From Macrostomum hystrix (Eukaryota > Platyhelminthes > Macrostomidae): a DNA stretch of 64,000 nt. The notes below the pieces were generated by a model, which made no database searches, had not been told where the DNA came from, and saw nothing but the letters and a program-made list of their open reading frames with translations. A program made the translations under genes and the position numbers. Where the stretch lies: positions 6,342,501-6,406,500 of the forward strand of contig CATNEN010000034.1 in the NCBI GenBank assembly GCA_950097015.1, written 5' to 3'. This document shows positions 20,592 to 32,500 of this stretch, piece after piece. Position 1 is the stretch's first letter. Every line of letters starts with the position of its first letter.

Positions 20592-23500
20592 ATGGCTGAC
20601 GCTGTCTGCGGCAGCTCCAGCGACTTGCTTCTGTCTGCCCTCATGCAGCTGGGCGTTGGGAGCCGGGTTGTCCGCGGCCCAGACTGGAAATGGGTCAAAC
20701 AGGACGGCGGCGAAGGTAGCGTTGGCACTGTGCGCAATTTTCAAAGCTCCGAAGAGGTCGTTGTAGTCTGGGACAACGGCACGGCGGCTAATTATCGCTG
20801 CGCCGGCGCTTACGATTTGCGCGTCCTTGACAACGGACCGGCTGGCGTTGTGCACGAAGACTGCGCGAACGGCTGCGACGAATGCGGCGTGCGACCATTG
20901 TATGGCATCCGGTGGGCCTGCGCGGACTGTCGCGGCGTCTCCCTCTGCTCGGCCTGCTACCACGCCGACAAGCACTCTACTAGGCATCGATTCTTTCACT
21001 TCGTGCATCCCCTAGCCGAGCCAGTCTGGTGCGACTCGCGGCGACGCTCAAAAAAGTACACCTGCAGAGGCCTATTCGCCGGCGCCAGGGTTGTACGCGG
21101 TGCTGACTGGCAATGGGAGGATCAGGACGGAGGCAGTGGCAAGCGCGGCAAAGTCACGGAGGTGCAGGACTGGTGCCCGGATGCGCCCAGATCTGCCGCC
21201 TACGTGTTGTGGGATAGCGGCGTGAAGAACCTATACTAGGGTTGGCTACGAGGGCATGGTCGACCTGCGAGTGGTATCCGAGGCTAAAGGATTCGCTTAT
21301 TATCGCGATCACCTGCCGCTGTTAGGTAAGCTTATTTTACATAGCATGCAGTGGTACCTAAAAATCCATTATTTCTAGTAGACTTCCTCACATAACAGTA
21401 GCTAGATTCAAACAAGTTTATTTACTCTCTAAGCTCGAATAGCGAGCTAAACCATTAACACTTGAAAGACCAACTTGGGTATTTCAAATACCCACTGCCT
21501 ATTTCACAATAGCTCCCAAACCGAATGACCGATTTTTCGTAAAAGTCTACCATCTGAATCAATATTTTCCACACCTTTATGATAGACTATAACTTTCAAA
21601 GCCGTACGAGCCAGCATCGTGGTCAGCGAAATTTAGTCAAAGACCCTGGTGACAATGACAATCAACATACGTAGGTTGTCCCAAAAATAGTGGGAAAACT
21701 CGATGCACAGACTTACTGGTAAAACATAATTTCTTGAAACTCACATCACTGATAAATAAACATTCGAAAGTTCTAAAGCTTTTTAAATCAAGTAAAAAAG
21801 TCAGTTCATCTAAAAGTTATGGCTAAAGTTAGAACAATGGGTAAGTGGTAGAGTTACACCAAGTCAAAGCCAGCAGCAAAATTGGTCACGCAGCATCGAC
21901 GAAGTCGCCCCTCAGCTCGCAGCACTTAGTCCATCGGTGAAAAGCGCATTGCTATAATTTGCCAAAGCCCGACGCGGAATTTCGTGCAGCAGAACCTGCC
22001 TGTCAACAAACGGGGCAGGCCCATCCCACTGTCCGTTTCAACATGCCAAGATCCACAGACAAGATCCGATGAATTGAGGTTTTCGGACTCCCCAGTCGAT
22101 CCGCCAACTCTCTTGCAGTCAGACGGGAATTTTCCTGTATGATTACCTCACCCTTTGAATCTGTGTGATTGTTGATGGAGAGATCGGACGGCCTCGGTTG
22201 GCTGTGTCATCAGCAACTTCTGTTCGTCCATGACTGAACTCTGCAAGCCAGCGATAGACAGCACTCTTCGAGATGGCACTCTACGTGGATTTCAGTCAGC
22301 TGGATTACGATTTCATTACCTCAATTTCCACTGTGAGTACACGAACTGGCGTTGATCTTTTTGGACGAAACGCTAAACATTGAACGATCGCACAAGGGAA
22401 AAGGAAAAACTCTAAACTCGACAGCGGCATCTTGTCGAGGCGTTACACAATGTCGATATCCGCGATGTGCTTGCTGCCTTTGGTGCCACGGATATCTCTT
22501 GCGTCAGCTTGTGCTTCTTTTGATTCTGGTGCTCACGCTTCACTGTTTGTCTGTTGCTTTTTTCTGATTCTGTTTTCTGATGCTTCTGCTCATTTTCTTC
22601 TGTCGCAAAATTTTCGTCTAAGGAAAAGCTTGGGTTGGGCCTTGACTTGGTGTAACTCTACCCCTTGTCCTAAGTTTTAGCCATAACTTTTAAATGAATT
22701 GACTTTTTAATTGATTCAAAAAGCATTTAAACTGTTGAATGTTTATTTATCAGTGACGTGAGTTTCAATAAATTTTGTTTTACTACTTAGGTAAACCAAC
22801 CTAAACAGGTGTGTGTATAAATAAACAATATATTATATATAATCAATGCAATATAGTCAAAAGTGATAGCCGACATGATTACGAGATAAAATATTGTGAG
22901 CAGAAAATTTTTGCCACCCGACGAGAATCATTGAATACCTCGCCCCCATGGTCTTTGTACTGTTAATGGTACAGTGAGTGTATGTTGTATATTGTCTGGC
23001 GATGAGACGGTCAGCGCAGATGTGCACGCCTGCTAATCGATGCGTCGGTGTCCACAGGCCCTAAAAATAAGATTATTATTGTCACCTAGGCGAGACAACT
23101 CGGCCAGTTGGCTCGGACAGTTCGGCAGCTTCGTCAACATCAGCCAGTATGGAGCTTGGCGGCGCCACCAGTCCATTCAGCAGCCGTTGATCTTTGCGCC
23201 TATCAGTCAGGCGACAGGGTGCGAGTAGCCGTGTCAACGGACACTCTGCAGCGCTTGCAGCGCACCCACGGCGGCTGGTCGCCGGCCATGTCTGAATGCG
23301 TCGACACTGTCGGATCCGTTGTCGGCTTAGACGAAGATGGCGACGTTGTTGTCTGTTATCCAAGCGGCAACCGATGGACACTGAATCCGGCTGCTCTGTG
23401 TCTCATACCGGACGCTTCAGCATCGGCGCGTAGACTTCGCGCAGCTGTCTGCTCTTCGGCTGGCGCTGCTTCTGGCGGCGCTCCCTACGCAGCCGCTGCG

Positions 23501-26500
23501 CTGCTGCCAGTGACGCCGAATTTGCCGCAGTCATTGGCTGGTGCCTCTGGCCAGCACTATCAGCCGCTGCCTGGCGACCTAGTTCGCGTGCTATCGTCGC
23601 CTGCCGATCAGCATCACCAGCAGCTGCTGGCCAGCGGTCGAGGTCGCGTCGGTCGGGTGGTTCGCGTTCGATCTGACGGAGACGTTCAGGTATTTAAAAT
23701 AAGGCTAACTCTCTCACACACTGAAGCATTGGGATGGAGCTAACTCTCTCACACACTGAAGCATTGGGATGGAGCTAACTCTCTCACACACTGAAGCATT
23801 GGGATGGAGCTAACTCTCTCACACACTGAAGCATTGGGATGGAGCTAACTCTCTCACACACTGAAGCATTGGGATGGAGCTAACTCTCTCACTCACTGAA
23901 GCATTGGGATGGAGCTAACTCTCTCACACACTGAAGCATTGGGATGGAGCTAACTCTCTCACACACTGAAGCATTGGGATGGAGCTAACTCTCTCTCACA
24001 CACTGAAGCATTGGGATGGAGCTAACTCTCTCTCACACTGAAGCATTGGGATGGAGCTAACTCTCTCACACACTGAAGCATTGGGATGGAGCTAACTCTC
24101 TCACACACTGAAGCATTGGGATGGAGCTAACTCTCTCACTCACTGAAGCATTGGGATGGAGCTAACTCTCTTACACACTGAAGCATTGGGATGGAGCTAA
24201 CTCTCTCACACACTGAAGCATTGGGATGGAGCTAACTCTCTCTCACACACTGAAGCATTGGGATGGAGCTAACTCTCTCTCACACTGAAGCATTGGGATG
24301 GAGCTAACTCTCTCACACACTGAAGCATTGGGATGGAGCTAACTCTCTCACTCACTGAAGCATTGGGATGGAGCTAACTCCCTCAGCCACTGAAGCATTG
24401 GGATGGAGCTAACTCCCTCAGCCACTGAAGCATTGGGATGGAGCTAACTCCCTCAGCCACTGAAGCATTGGGATGGAGCTAACTCCCTCAGCCACTGAAG
24501 CATTGGGATGGAGCTAACTCTCTCACACACTGAAGCATTGGGGATGAAGCTTGCCTTCGCGGTAAATATTTAGATGAGAAAGGCTAATTTAAGTATAATT
24601 TATTCGCACTGCGCGCTCTTACAGGTTGACGTCTGTGGCAGCCTGCTAACCCTGAGTCCTAGTTGCCTGGCGCCCTGCCCGCCCGAATCTGGCGGCGTGA
24701 ATTTCAACCCTGCTGGGTCTTCGCATTCAACAGGCGCCTCGGCTGTCGGTGGGGCCGCCTCGTCTGCTAATGCGCCAGATTCACCGCAGTCGGGCGAGCG
24801 CCTGTCAAGCCTGTTGAAGAAGCTGTTTCAAGAGCACGTTGGCGGCTGCGGCAGCGGTGTCAGCGGCTCCGCTACCGCCACCGGCCCGGACGGTGCCAGT
24901 ATTGTCGATCCCAGCGAGGAGCTAGTGAAAGCCGCCGCTAACGGAGATCTGACTAAGCTTCAAGACCTGCTGGGTGCTGTCGGAGTCGGCGGGACGGGCG
25001 GCGGTTCAGCGCCTACCTCGGCCTCGTCCTCGCCGCAGCGGCAGCAGCAGCGGTCGCCGTCAGCTGATCCTAACTCTGTCTATGCTGGCCACACTGCCTT
25101 GCAGGCAGCTTCGCAGAATGGCCATCTGGAGGCTGCCAGGCTACTGATCGATAGTGGAGCGAATTTGCAGGTAAAAGTTCTTCATTTGTTTCACTTGTCC
25201 TTTTTAAATAATATTTTTTAACTGACATGTTGGTAATACTTTACTTACGAAAGTAGAGTAAATCGTGTCTTTGCATTTTTCTCCCAAATATTAATTTTTT
25301 GGCTGACGATCTGGATTTGCAGTCCAGCATAACTTCTCTTCTTATTCAAGTTTTGACTGTTGTCAATCTCGCTCCATCAGTTGTTAATCCTCTTCCGTCA
25401 GTTATTAATTCTACTTCAACGGTTGTTGCTCCCACTCCGTCGGTTGCTAATCCTACACCTTCGATTGCTAATCCTACACCTTCGATTGCTAGTCCTACTC
25501 CGTCGATTGCTAATCCTACACCGTCGATTGCTAATCCTACACCTTCGATTGCTAATCCTACACCTTCGATTGCTAGTCCTACTCCGTCGATTGCTAATCC
25601 TACACCTTCGATTGCTAATCCTACACCTTCGATTGCTAGTCCTACTCCGTCGATTGCTAATCCTACTCCGTCGATTGCTAATCCTACTCCGTCGATTGCT
25701 AATCCTACTCCGTCGATTGCTAATCCTACACCTTCGATTGCTAATCCTACACCTTCGATTGCTAATCCTACTCCGTCGATTGCTAATCCTACTCCGTCGA
25801 TTGCTAATCCTACTCCGTCGATTGCTAATCCTACTCCGTCGATTGCTAATCCTACTCCGTCGATTGCTAATCCTACACCTTCGATTGCTAATCCTACTCC
25901 GTCGATTGCTAATCCTACACCTTCGATTGCTAATCCAACTCCGTCGATTGCTAACCCTACACCGTCGATTGCTGATCCTACACCGTCGGTTGTTAATCCT
26001 ACACCATCTGTTGCTAATCCTACACCGTCGGTTGTTAATCCTACACCATCTGCTGCTAATCCTACACCATCTGCTGCTAATCCTACACCGTCGGTTGTTA
26101 ATCCTTCACCATCTGTTAATAATCCTACAACGTCGGTTGTTATCCTACACTATCGGTTGTAGCTCCAAGCACGCTAAAGTTTAAAAAACTCCGTCACCCT
26201 CCGTGCCACCCCAATCCAGGCAGAGGATCGCGATGGCGATCAGGCAGTTCACCACGCCGCCTTCGGCGATCAGGCCGACTTGGTTCGCCTATTACATCGT
26301 CGCGGAGCCGACATAAACGCCAGAAATCGGCGCCGACAGACGCCATTACACATCGCCGTCAACAAGGGCCACGCCGGTGTTGTGTTGGCTCTGCTCTCCT
26401 GCGGCGCCCTACCCAGCCTGCAGGACGCGGACGGCGATACGCCTTTGCACGACGCCGTCTCAAAGCGACGCGAAGATGTACTGGCACTGCTGCTTGAGCA

Positions 26501-29500
26501 CGGAGCCGATCTGAGCGTCTGCAACAATGACGGCTTTAATGTGCTGCATCACACTGCTCTGCGCGGAAATCCAGCGTATGTGTCTCGTACATGTTATGTA
26601 TACTTGCTTACAACCGATGACCGATATGTTACGAAAAAACGGTATCTGAAGCGTGTGCGTGTGCGTATGTAAGCTTAACCAGTGTTGATAATAAGGGTTG
26701 TAGGCAATGGCACATCATTCGGTAACACTAGACCCGCAGCCAGCGAGGAGACAATTCTGTCCATTCCGCTGACTTATGAGCACGCGCGCACACAGATACT
26801 GTAGGCATTCACACTCATAGGTGTGTACATGTAGCCCTGACTTTCTTATCGTCAGTCAGTGTACACTCACTGTGCCTTGGAGGTTGCCCTCAGAGGCATA
26901 TATTACACTACAAGCCCCCAAGCGTACGGAATCGAGCTCAGAAACATTGGTACGAGAGGCGAACGTGTCAGACCGATCTGCCACTCACCCCCGCGTAACC
27001 AGCGTTAGTAGTAACATAAAGGGAAGCCGATATGTATAGAAAAAATATTAAACTGCTAATTGAAAATGTCAATATAGTCAGAATACTAATAAAAGGGTGT
27101 CCGTTTATAATTAGGATCCAATCAGTTTGCAGATACTAAGCCTTTTTATGCAGCTTAAAATATGTAATTTTGACATTCTAATACTAAGTAGTAGCCCAAT
27201 ATGTAAAGAGAAATGTGACTCTTGAAGCACACAGATATTAATATGCACAAGCTTAAACTCTTGTGGCGCATCCGCTGGTTGAATTGGCCCATTTATGATG
27301 CCGCCTTTGCACCCAACAAACTCTGCGCACTCGTTGGTGTGATGTCAGATTTTATGAAGCCTACTTCATTCGGTTCACTGGCTGCTTAACAGCGCCACAC
27401 ACTTCAGCTCCCTCAGTGGCGGTTTGCTAGTGTACTAAGCCCATAAATAGCAGTGCTGCGCTAAGACTATATGTCATTTTCCACTGCCTAGTGTTCTTAG
27501 AACATCCTAGCAACAGATAGCTCGATCGATCTTGGGGCCGGGCTGTTCCTATGCTGCTGCCTCGGCAACTTTAGTTGCTAGGAGGACGGGGGGGTTAGAA
27601 ACTGACTTACTAAGCAAGGTTTTACGAGTGTATTCTGCAACTGCTTCCATTTTTGTGTAGTGCTGCGGATTCTGCCTCGATTCTAGCGGACCCTAAAATA
27701 AATTTTAATCCCCTCTTATCGCCACCAACGCAGCCAGGCTTTGACCCAGGAGAGACTGGCGTTGCCATGGTTACAATGTTCGTTCGTTCCGATTCCGATT
27801 TACTAAAATTGCCAATGTTGCTTAATGCTTAGGAAATTCTGCCCTGCTCTTATAGAGCTGTTTTCTTTAGATTGATTACATCATCCACTATTTCCCTTGG
27901 GATCTAGTCATCTATGACGTAATCAGCTTAAATTGAAAAAATTCATACTGCAGGAAATACAAAGTAATAATTGATGTCTTCGTTGTATGCATTCACCAAT
28001 ATTATAATAGTAAGGATTCTTACTGTAACACCATTATATGAGGTTGTAGCTTATGACGCTTTTGTCCAAGACCCTGGCGATAAGGACAACTAACATTGCT
28101 TTTCATAGCAATCCGAATAGGTTAAAATAAATAACACTATATTCGATTCAATATAATCAACAATAATAGCAACGGACCCCGACGAAAATCGTTGAATATC
28201 TCGACGATGCCAATATTTAGTGATTCTAAAGGTTCTTTCATCGGATAGAGCGAAAAATTTTAGCCCGAGTTCAGGATTTTCATGGCGATTGGAGGAATAT
28301 TTTAGAAAGATATAAAAACACAATAATGTGGGTCTTTCTACGCATCTTTCTACACGAGGCACAGACTTGTATCTTCCATCTATCTACTGACGCGATCGAT
28401 AATCGGCCCTCTTAAAATATATCGACTTTAAAACGAATGATTCATCAGATAGTCTGCCAGCTTTTTTCACCCCATCTCGAACTATGCAGATATGCAGCAA
28501 TCCTACACCTAATTGTTAGTTTTGCAGATTGTGATATTATCCCGGCCATCAGTGTGCCCTGCCCTCCATTCTCTCCTTCCTCTGATAAGGGAATGTTCTG
28601 TTAAAGCGGTGCTGTTTTTTGGCTATCTTGTTTGGTCTGCTTTTTCTCGTCCCATTTCTCCCATATAGACTGCGCATGAAATGGAACAGGCCTCCCATTG
28701 ATTCGTTCGTTGGGAAAGTTTGGCCTTCAAGTCGAAACTCGAAATCCCACTCGCTGTCTGCCGCCAAGTCACCCTCTCTGCCCTCCCACCAGCCAGCCTC
28801 TATCTTTTCATCCCCTGCCCTGCATTCCAGTTTATACATCAGGCGAATTGTGTGCGCGCAGAATTGTGAAGGAGGATGAGGTAGGTGAAACCGCCAGACC
28901 GTCCCTCTGGGGAGGCAGGATTGGGAATTAGAAGAGGCCTAGGCTGAATTCGAGAATGTTTAATGAACGAATGCGGCGAACTGAAGTGATGGCGGAGCGG
29001 GCTAGGCTAGGGATTCTGATGAAACCGGTTCGTTCGACTTGTTCAGCTCGGGGATCGCAGCAAAAATTGGGACACAGTTGCAGATCTAGCCCCCACACAC
29101 ACATACGCGCAATGCCCGTTCATTCCCTTTTCCCGCAGCAAATTTTCTCTCTCCTACATCCCTTCTCTTCTAGCAGCAGGCTTCGAGTGGGCCAGTTCCC
29201 TCGTATCGATCTGCTGCTCCCCTCTCCGCCTTCTTCCCCCCTTCAGAATCTCTCTTCGAATGTGTCTCCTATATTTTTGCCCGGTGCTTCACCTTTTCAG
29301 CTCTATCCCCACGTGATCCCAGACTCTCTTATCCCAAGTAGTTCTCCAATTCGTACTCCGGTTAAAGGGGTGGATCAGGCTGCAGTCTTGAGACTGACTG
29401 TTCTGTCGATATTTTTTCTCTCTGTCTCTGCCTCTCTTCGTCCTTTGTGTGACCCGCATTTCTCATTGGAATTTTGTGCTGGAGCAAATATGTAATTCAA

Positions 29501-32500
29501 AGCCTTATGAAAACTGTTCTGCAATAGAAGGGGCCAGTTGATTTTAGTTACACAAAGAACATACTTCTTTACATTCCATGGCTTTCATTTGGATCCCAGA
29601 GATTAGTCTGTCAAAGTTAGAGAATGGCCAAATGAAGCGACTCCGTGTTATATAAAACTAAATTTGGCCTTTTCTCAAACTTCGATTGAAACTAATCAAG
29701 CTGAGATCCTTTGTCTGCTAAAGCGCATATAGTGCCGCATGTTTATGCAAAGAAGCATGGTCCCGTGGTAACGATTCGACAATAAGTCTGTATTCTGTTC
29801 TTGTCTTAGTCTGCCTGTTGCGTAGAGTTTAGCGGAATTAAAGCAACGGAGCTTCAACCAACGACTTCGTAGCTTGCGGAAGCGAAGCCCTCTCGGCTCC
29901 TGCTTATATATACGTGCAGTTGGGTGGTTGCAGGAGGATGGAGGATGAGGTTTGGGGTGGTTCTTCGCTAGTTTGCCGAATGCTGAACTATTGGAAATCG
30001 GCGGGCCGGTAATGGTCGTCTATACCAGAGGAGGAGTGTGCGGTCAGAGGTGGATTTTCGATTTCAAGTTCTGTGCGCGAAGGAATCATTAGTCGCAGAT
30101 TGGACAGGCTTGGATAGGTTAGGATAAAGGTTAGCTGGTCAGAAAATGGACCCACGCGAAAGGCCAAATTGCCCATTCACCTGGGTGGAAAGGGTGAGGG
30201 TTACAGGCATTTTGTTCGCAGCGTTCGTGGAATCCCTATTATGGCAGATGAGGAAAATGGTGAAGATGTCTGCTGCCTGCTGAGTCAGCGTGTGTGGCGC
30301 ACCGGGCGCAATAGACAAAGATGGCCTGGGGGCGCCATCTTTTAGTTGCATTTTTTGTTGCAAAAATAGCAATCGGAATAAAGCTTGATGCAACATTACT
30401 CTGGCCTCCTAATGCTCGCTCTGTCTCAACTTACCAGTTTTTCCTAGTTGGGATTTGGTCAATTTTCTTCTTAACTCGAAAAACTGATTGCAATATAGGA
30501 TCAGATGTCCGCAGACTGAGTATGAGGGTGTGGTTGCAATATAGGAGCAGATGTCCGCAGACTGGGTATGAGGGTCTGGTTGCAATATAGGATCAGATGT
30601 CCGCAGGCTGGGTATGAGGGTGTGGTTGCAATATAGGATCAGATGTCCGCAGGCTGGGTATGTGGGTGTGGTTGCAATATAGGATCAGATGTCCGCAGAC
30701 TGGGTATGAGGGTGTGGTTGCAATATAGGATCAGATGTCCGCAGACTGGGTATGAGGGTATGGTTGCAATATAGGAGCAGATGTCCGCAGACTGGGTATG
30801 AGGGTATGGTTGCAATATAGGAGCAGATGTCCGCAGACTGGGTATGTGGGTGTGGTTGCAATATAGGATCAGATGTCCGCAGACTGGGTATGAGGGTGCC
30901 TCAGTGCTCTAACTCGCTAGCTGGGTTCGCACAGACTAAATATTATAATCTGATAGAGTAGGGAAGGAGGGTGGTAAGTCAGCATATTCTCTCCCTCTCC
31001 ATTTTATCCCCATTGGAGCAGAGGGCCTCTCTTTGATCTGCTCAGCACCCGCTAGCTCGCATTAGTTTTTGTTCTTACTTTTTTATCCCAAACCTGATCC
31101 CTTTCATTCCCATCTGCAGAGCGATGAAGATTTTGTTAACCAAGCTTCAACGCCAGTGGCTAGTTGACGAACGTAAAGACGACGGCTATACAGCTTTACA
31201 CCTGGCCGCCCTCAATAATCACTTTGAGGTGTGCGAACTGCTCATTCAGATTGGTCGGGCTAATCTGGACACGCAGAATGTTAATATGCAGGTGAGTCGT
31301 TTCCTAGAAATACACATTGTTATATTTGCATATTTAAAATAAAAGCATTTATTTGTTACATCGTCCTTTTGTCTCTATATATTAATCTCACTCTTAAAGC
31401 TTTGTAATCCCCATCGAAGAATCTCCCTCTCGAAGCTTTGTAAATTGTAATCCCCATCGAAGAATCTCCCTCTCGAAGCTTTGTAATCCCCATCGAAGAA
31501 TCTCCCTCTCGAAGCTTTGTAATCCCCATCGAGGAATCTCCCTCTCGAAGCTTTGTAATCCCCATCGAAGAATCTCCCTCTCGAAGCTTTGTAATCCCCA
31601 TCGAGGAATCTCCCTCTCGAAGCTTTGTAATCCCCATCGAAGAATCTCCCTCTCGAAGCTTTGTAATCCCCATCGAGGAATCTCCCTCTCGAAGCTTTGT
31701 AATCCCCATCGAGGAATCTCCCTCTCGAAGCTTTGTAATCCCATCGAAGAATCTCCCTCTCGAAGCTTTGTAATCCCCATCGAAGAATCTCCCTCTCGAA
31801 GCTTTGTAATCCCCATCGAGGAATCTACCTCTCGAAGCTTTGTAATCCCCATCGAAGAATCTCCCTCTCGAAGCTTTGTAATCCCCATCGAAGAATCTCC
31901 CTCTCGAAGCTTTGTAATCCCATCGAGGAATCTCCCTCTCGAAGCTTTGTAATCCCCATCGAGGAATCTCCCTCTCGAAGCTTTGTAATCCCCATCGAAG
32001 AATCTCCCTCTCGAAGCTTTGTAATCCCCATCGAGGAATCCCCCTCTCGAAGCTTTGTAATCCCCATCGAAGAATCTCCCTCTCGAAGCTTTGTAATCCC
32101 CATCGAAGAATCTCCCTCTCGAAGCTTTGTAATCCCCATCGAGGAATCCCCTGTTAATATGTTATCCCCAGGTAATCCCTTTTTTATGTCTCTTAGAGAA
32201 TTCCTCATGAAACTCCATTGTTCAAATTCCCCTTTCATTTCAAACCCTTACTTTCTTCACCGTCAAATGATCTTAAATTAAAATTTGATATTAAATTTCC
32301 CGAATTCCCACATATTTCCAGACTCCGCTTCATCTGGCCGTGGAGCGCCAGCACGCCCAAATTGTTCGCCTGCTAGTGCGCGAGGGCGCCAGCGTCAGCG
32401 TGCGCGACAAAGACGGCGACTCGCCCCTGCACGAAGCTCTTCGGCATCACACCCTGTCCCAGCTGCGCCAGCTGCAGGACATGCAGGACGTCAGCAAACT

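Larger units (their letters stand above)
21474..22965 (+). repeat. Dispersed repeat split by a mariner insertion
   Basis: Copy of the roughly 500-bp dispersed repeat seen whole at 37.14-37.65 kb. The left part (21474-21672) has GGGTATTTCAAATACCC and GTCAAAGACCCTGGTGACAA. The right part (about 22804-22965) has AATATAGTCAAAAGTGATAG and CCCGACGAGAATCATTGAAT. The mariner element at 21674-22801 separates them. All of it lies in MIB1 intron 1. Confidence 0.72.

Noticed and set aside
21237-21240. Programmed +1 frameshifting at UAC-UAG in MIB1
   Set aside because: A stop-adjacent +1 slip is conceivable. The second MIB1 site and the RRM and Mab-21-like sites share no common motif, and some are not at stops, so consensus error is simpler.
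25299-26162. 287-codon (NPTPSIA)n frame
   Set aside because: It lies between the MIB1 splice sites at 25170 and 26220, and a 21-bp minisatellite keeps it open. The neighbouring frame is equally open.
28956-29495. 179-codon frame in MIB1 intron 4
   Set aside because: Low-complexity Ser/Pro-rich translation without a domain, inside an intron whose flanking exons splice in phase across it.
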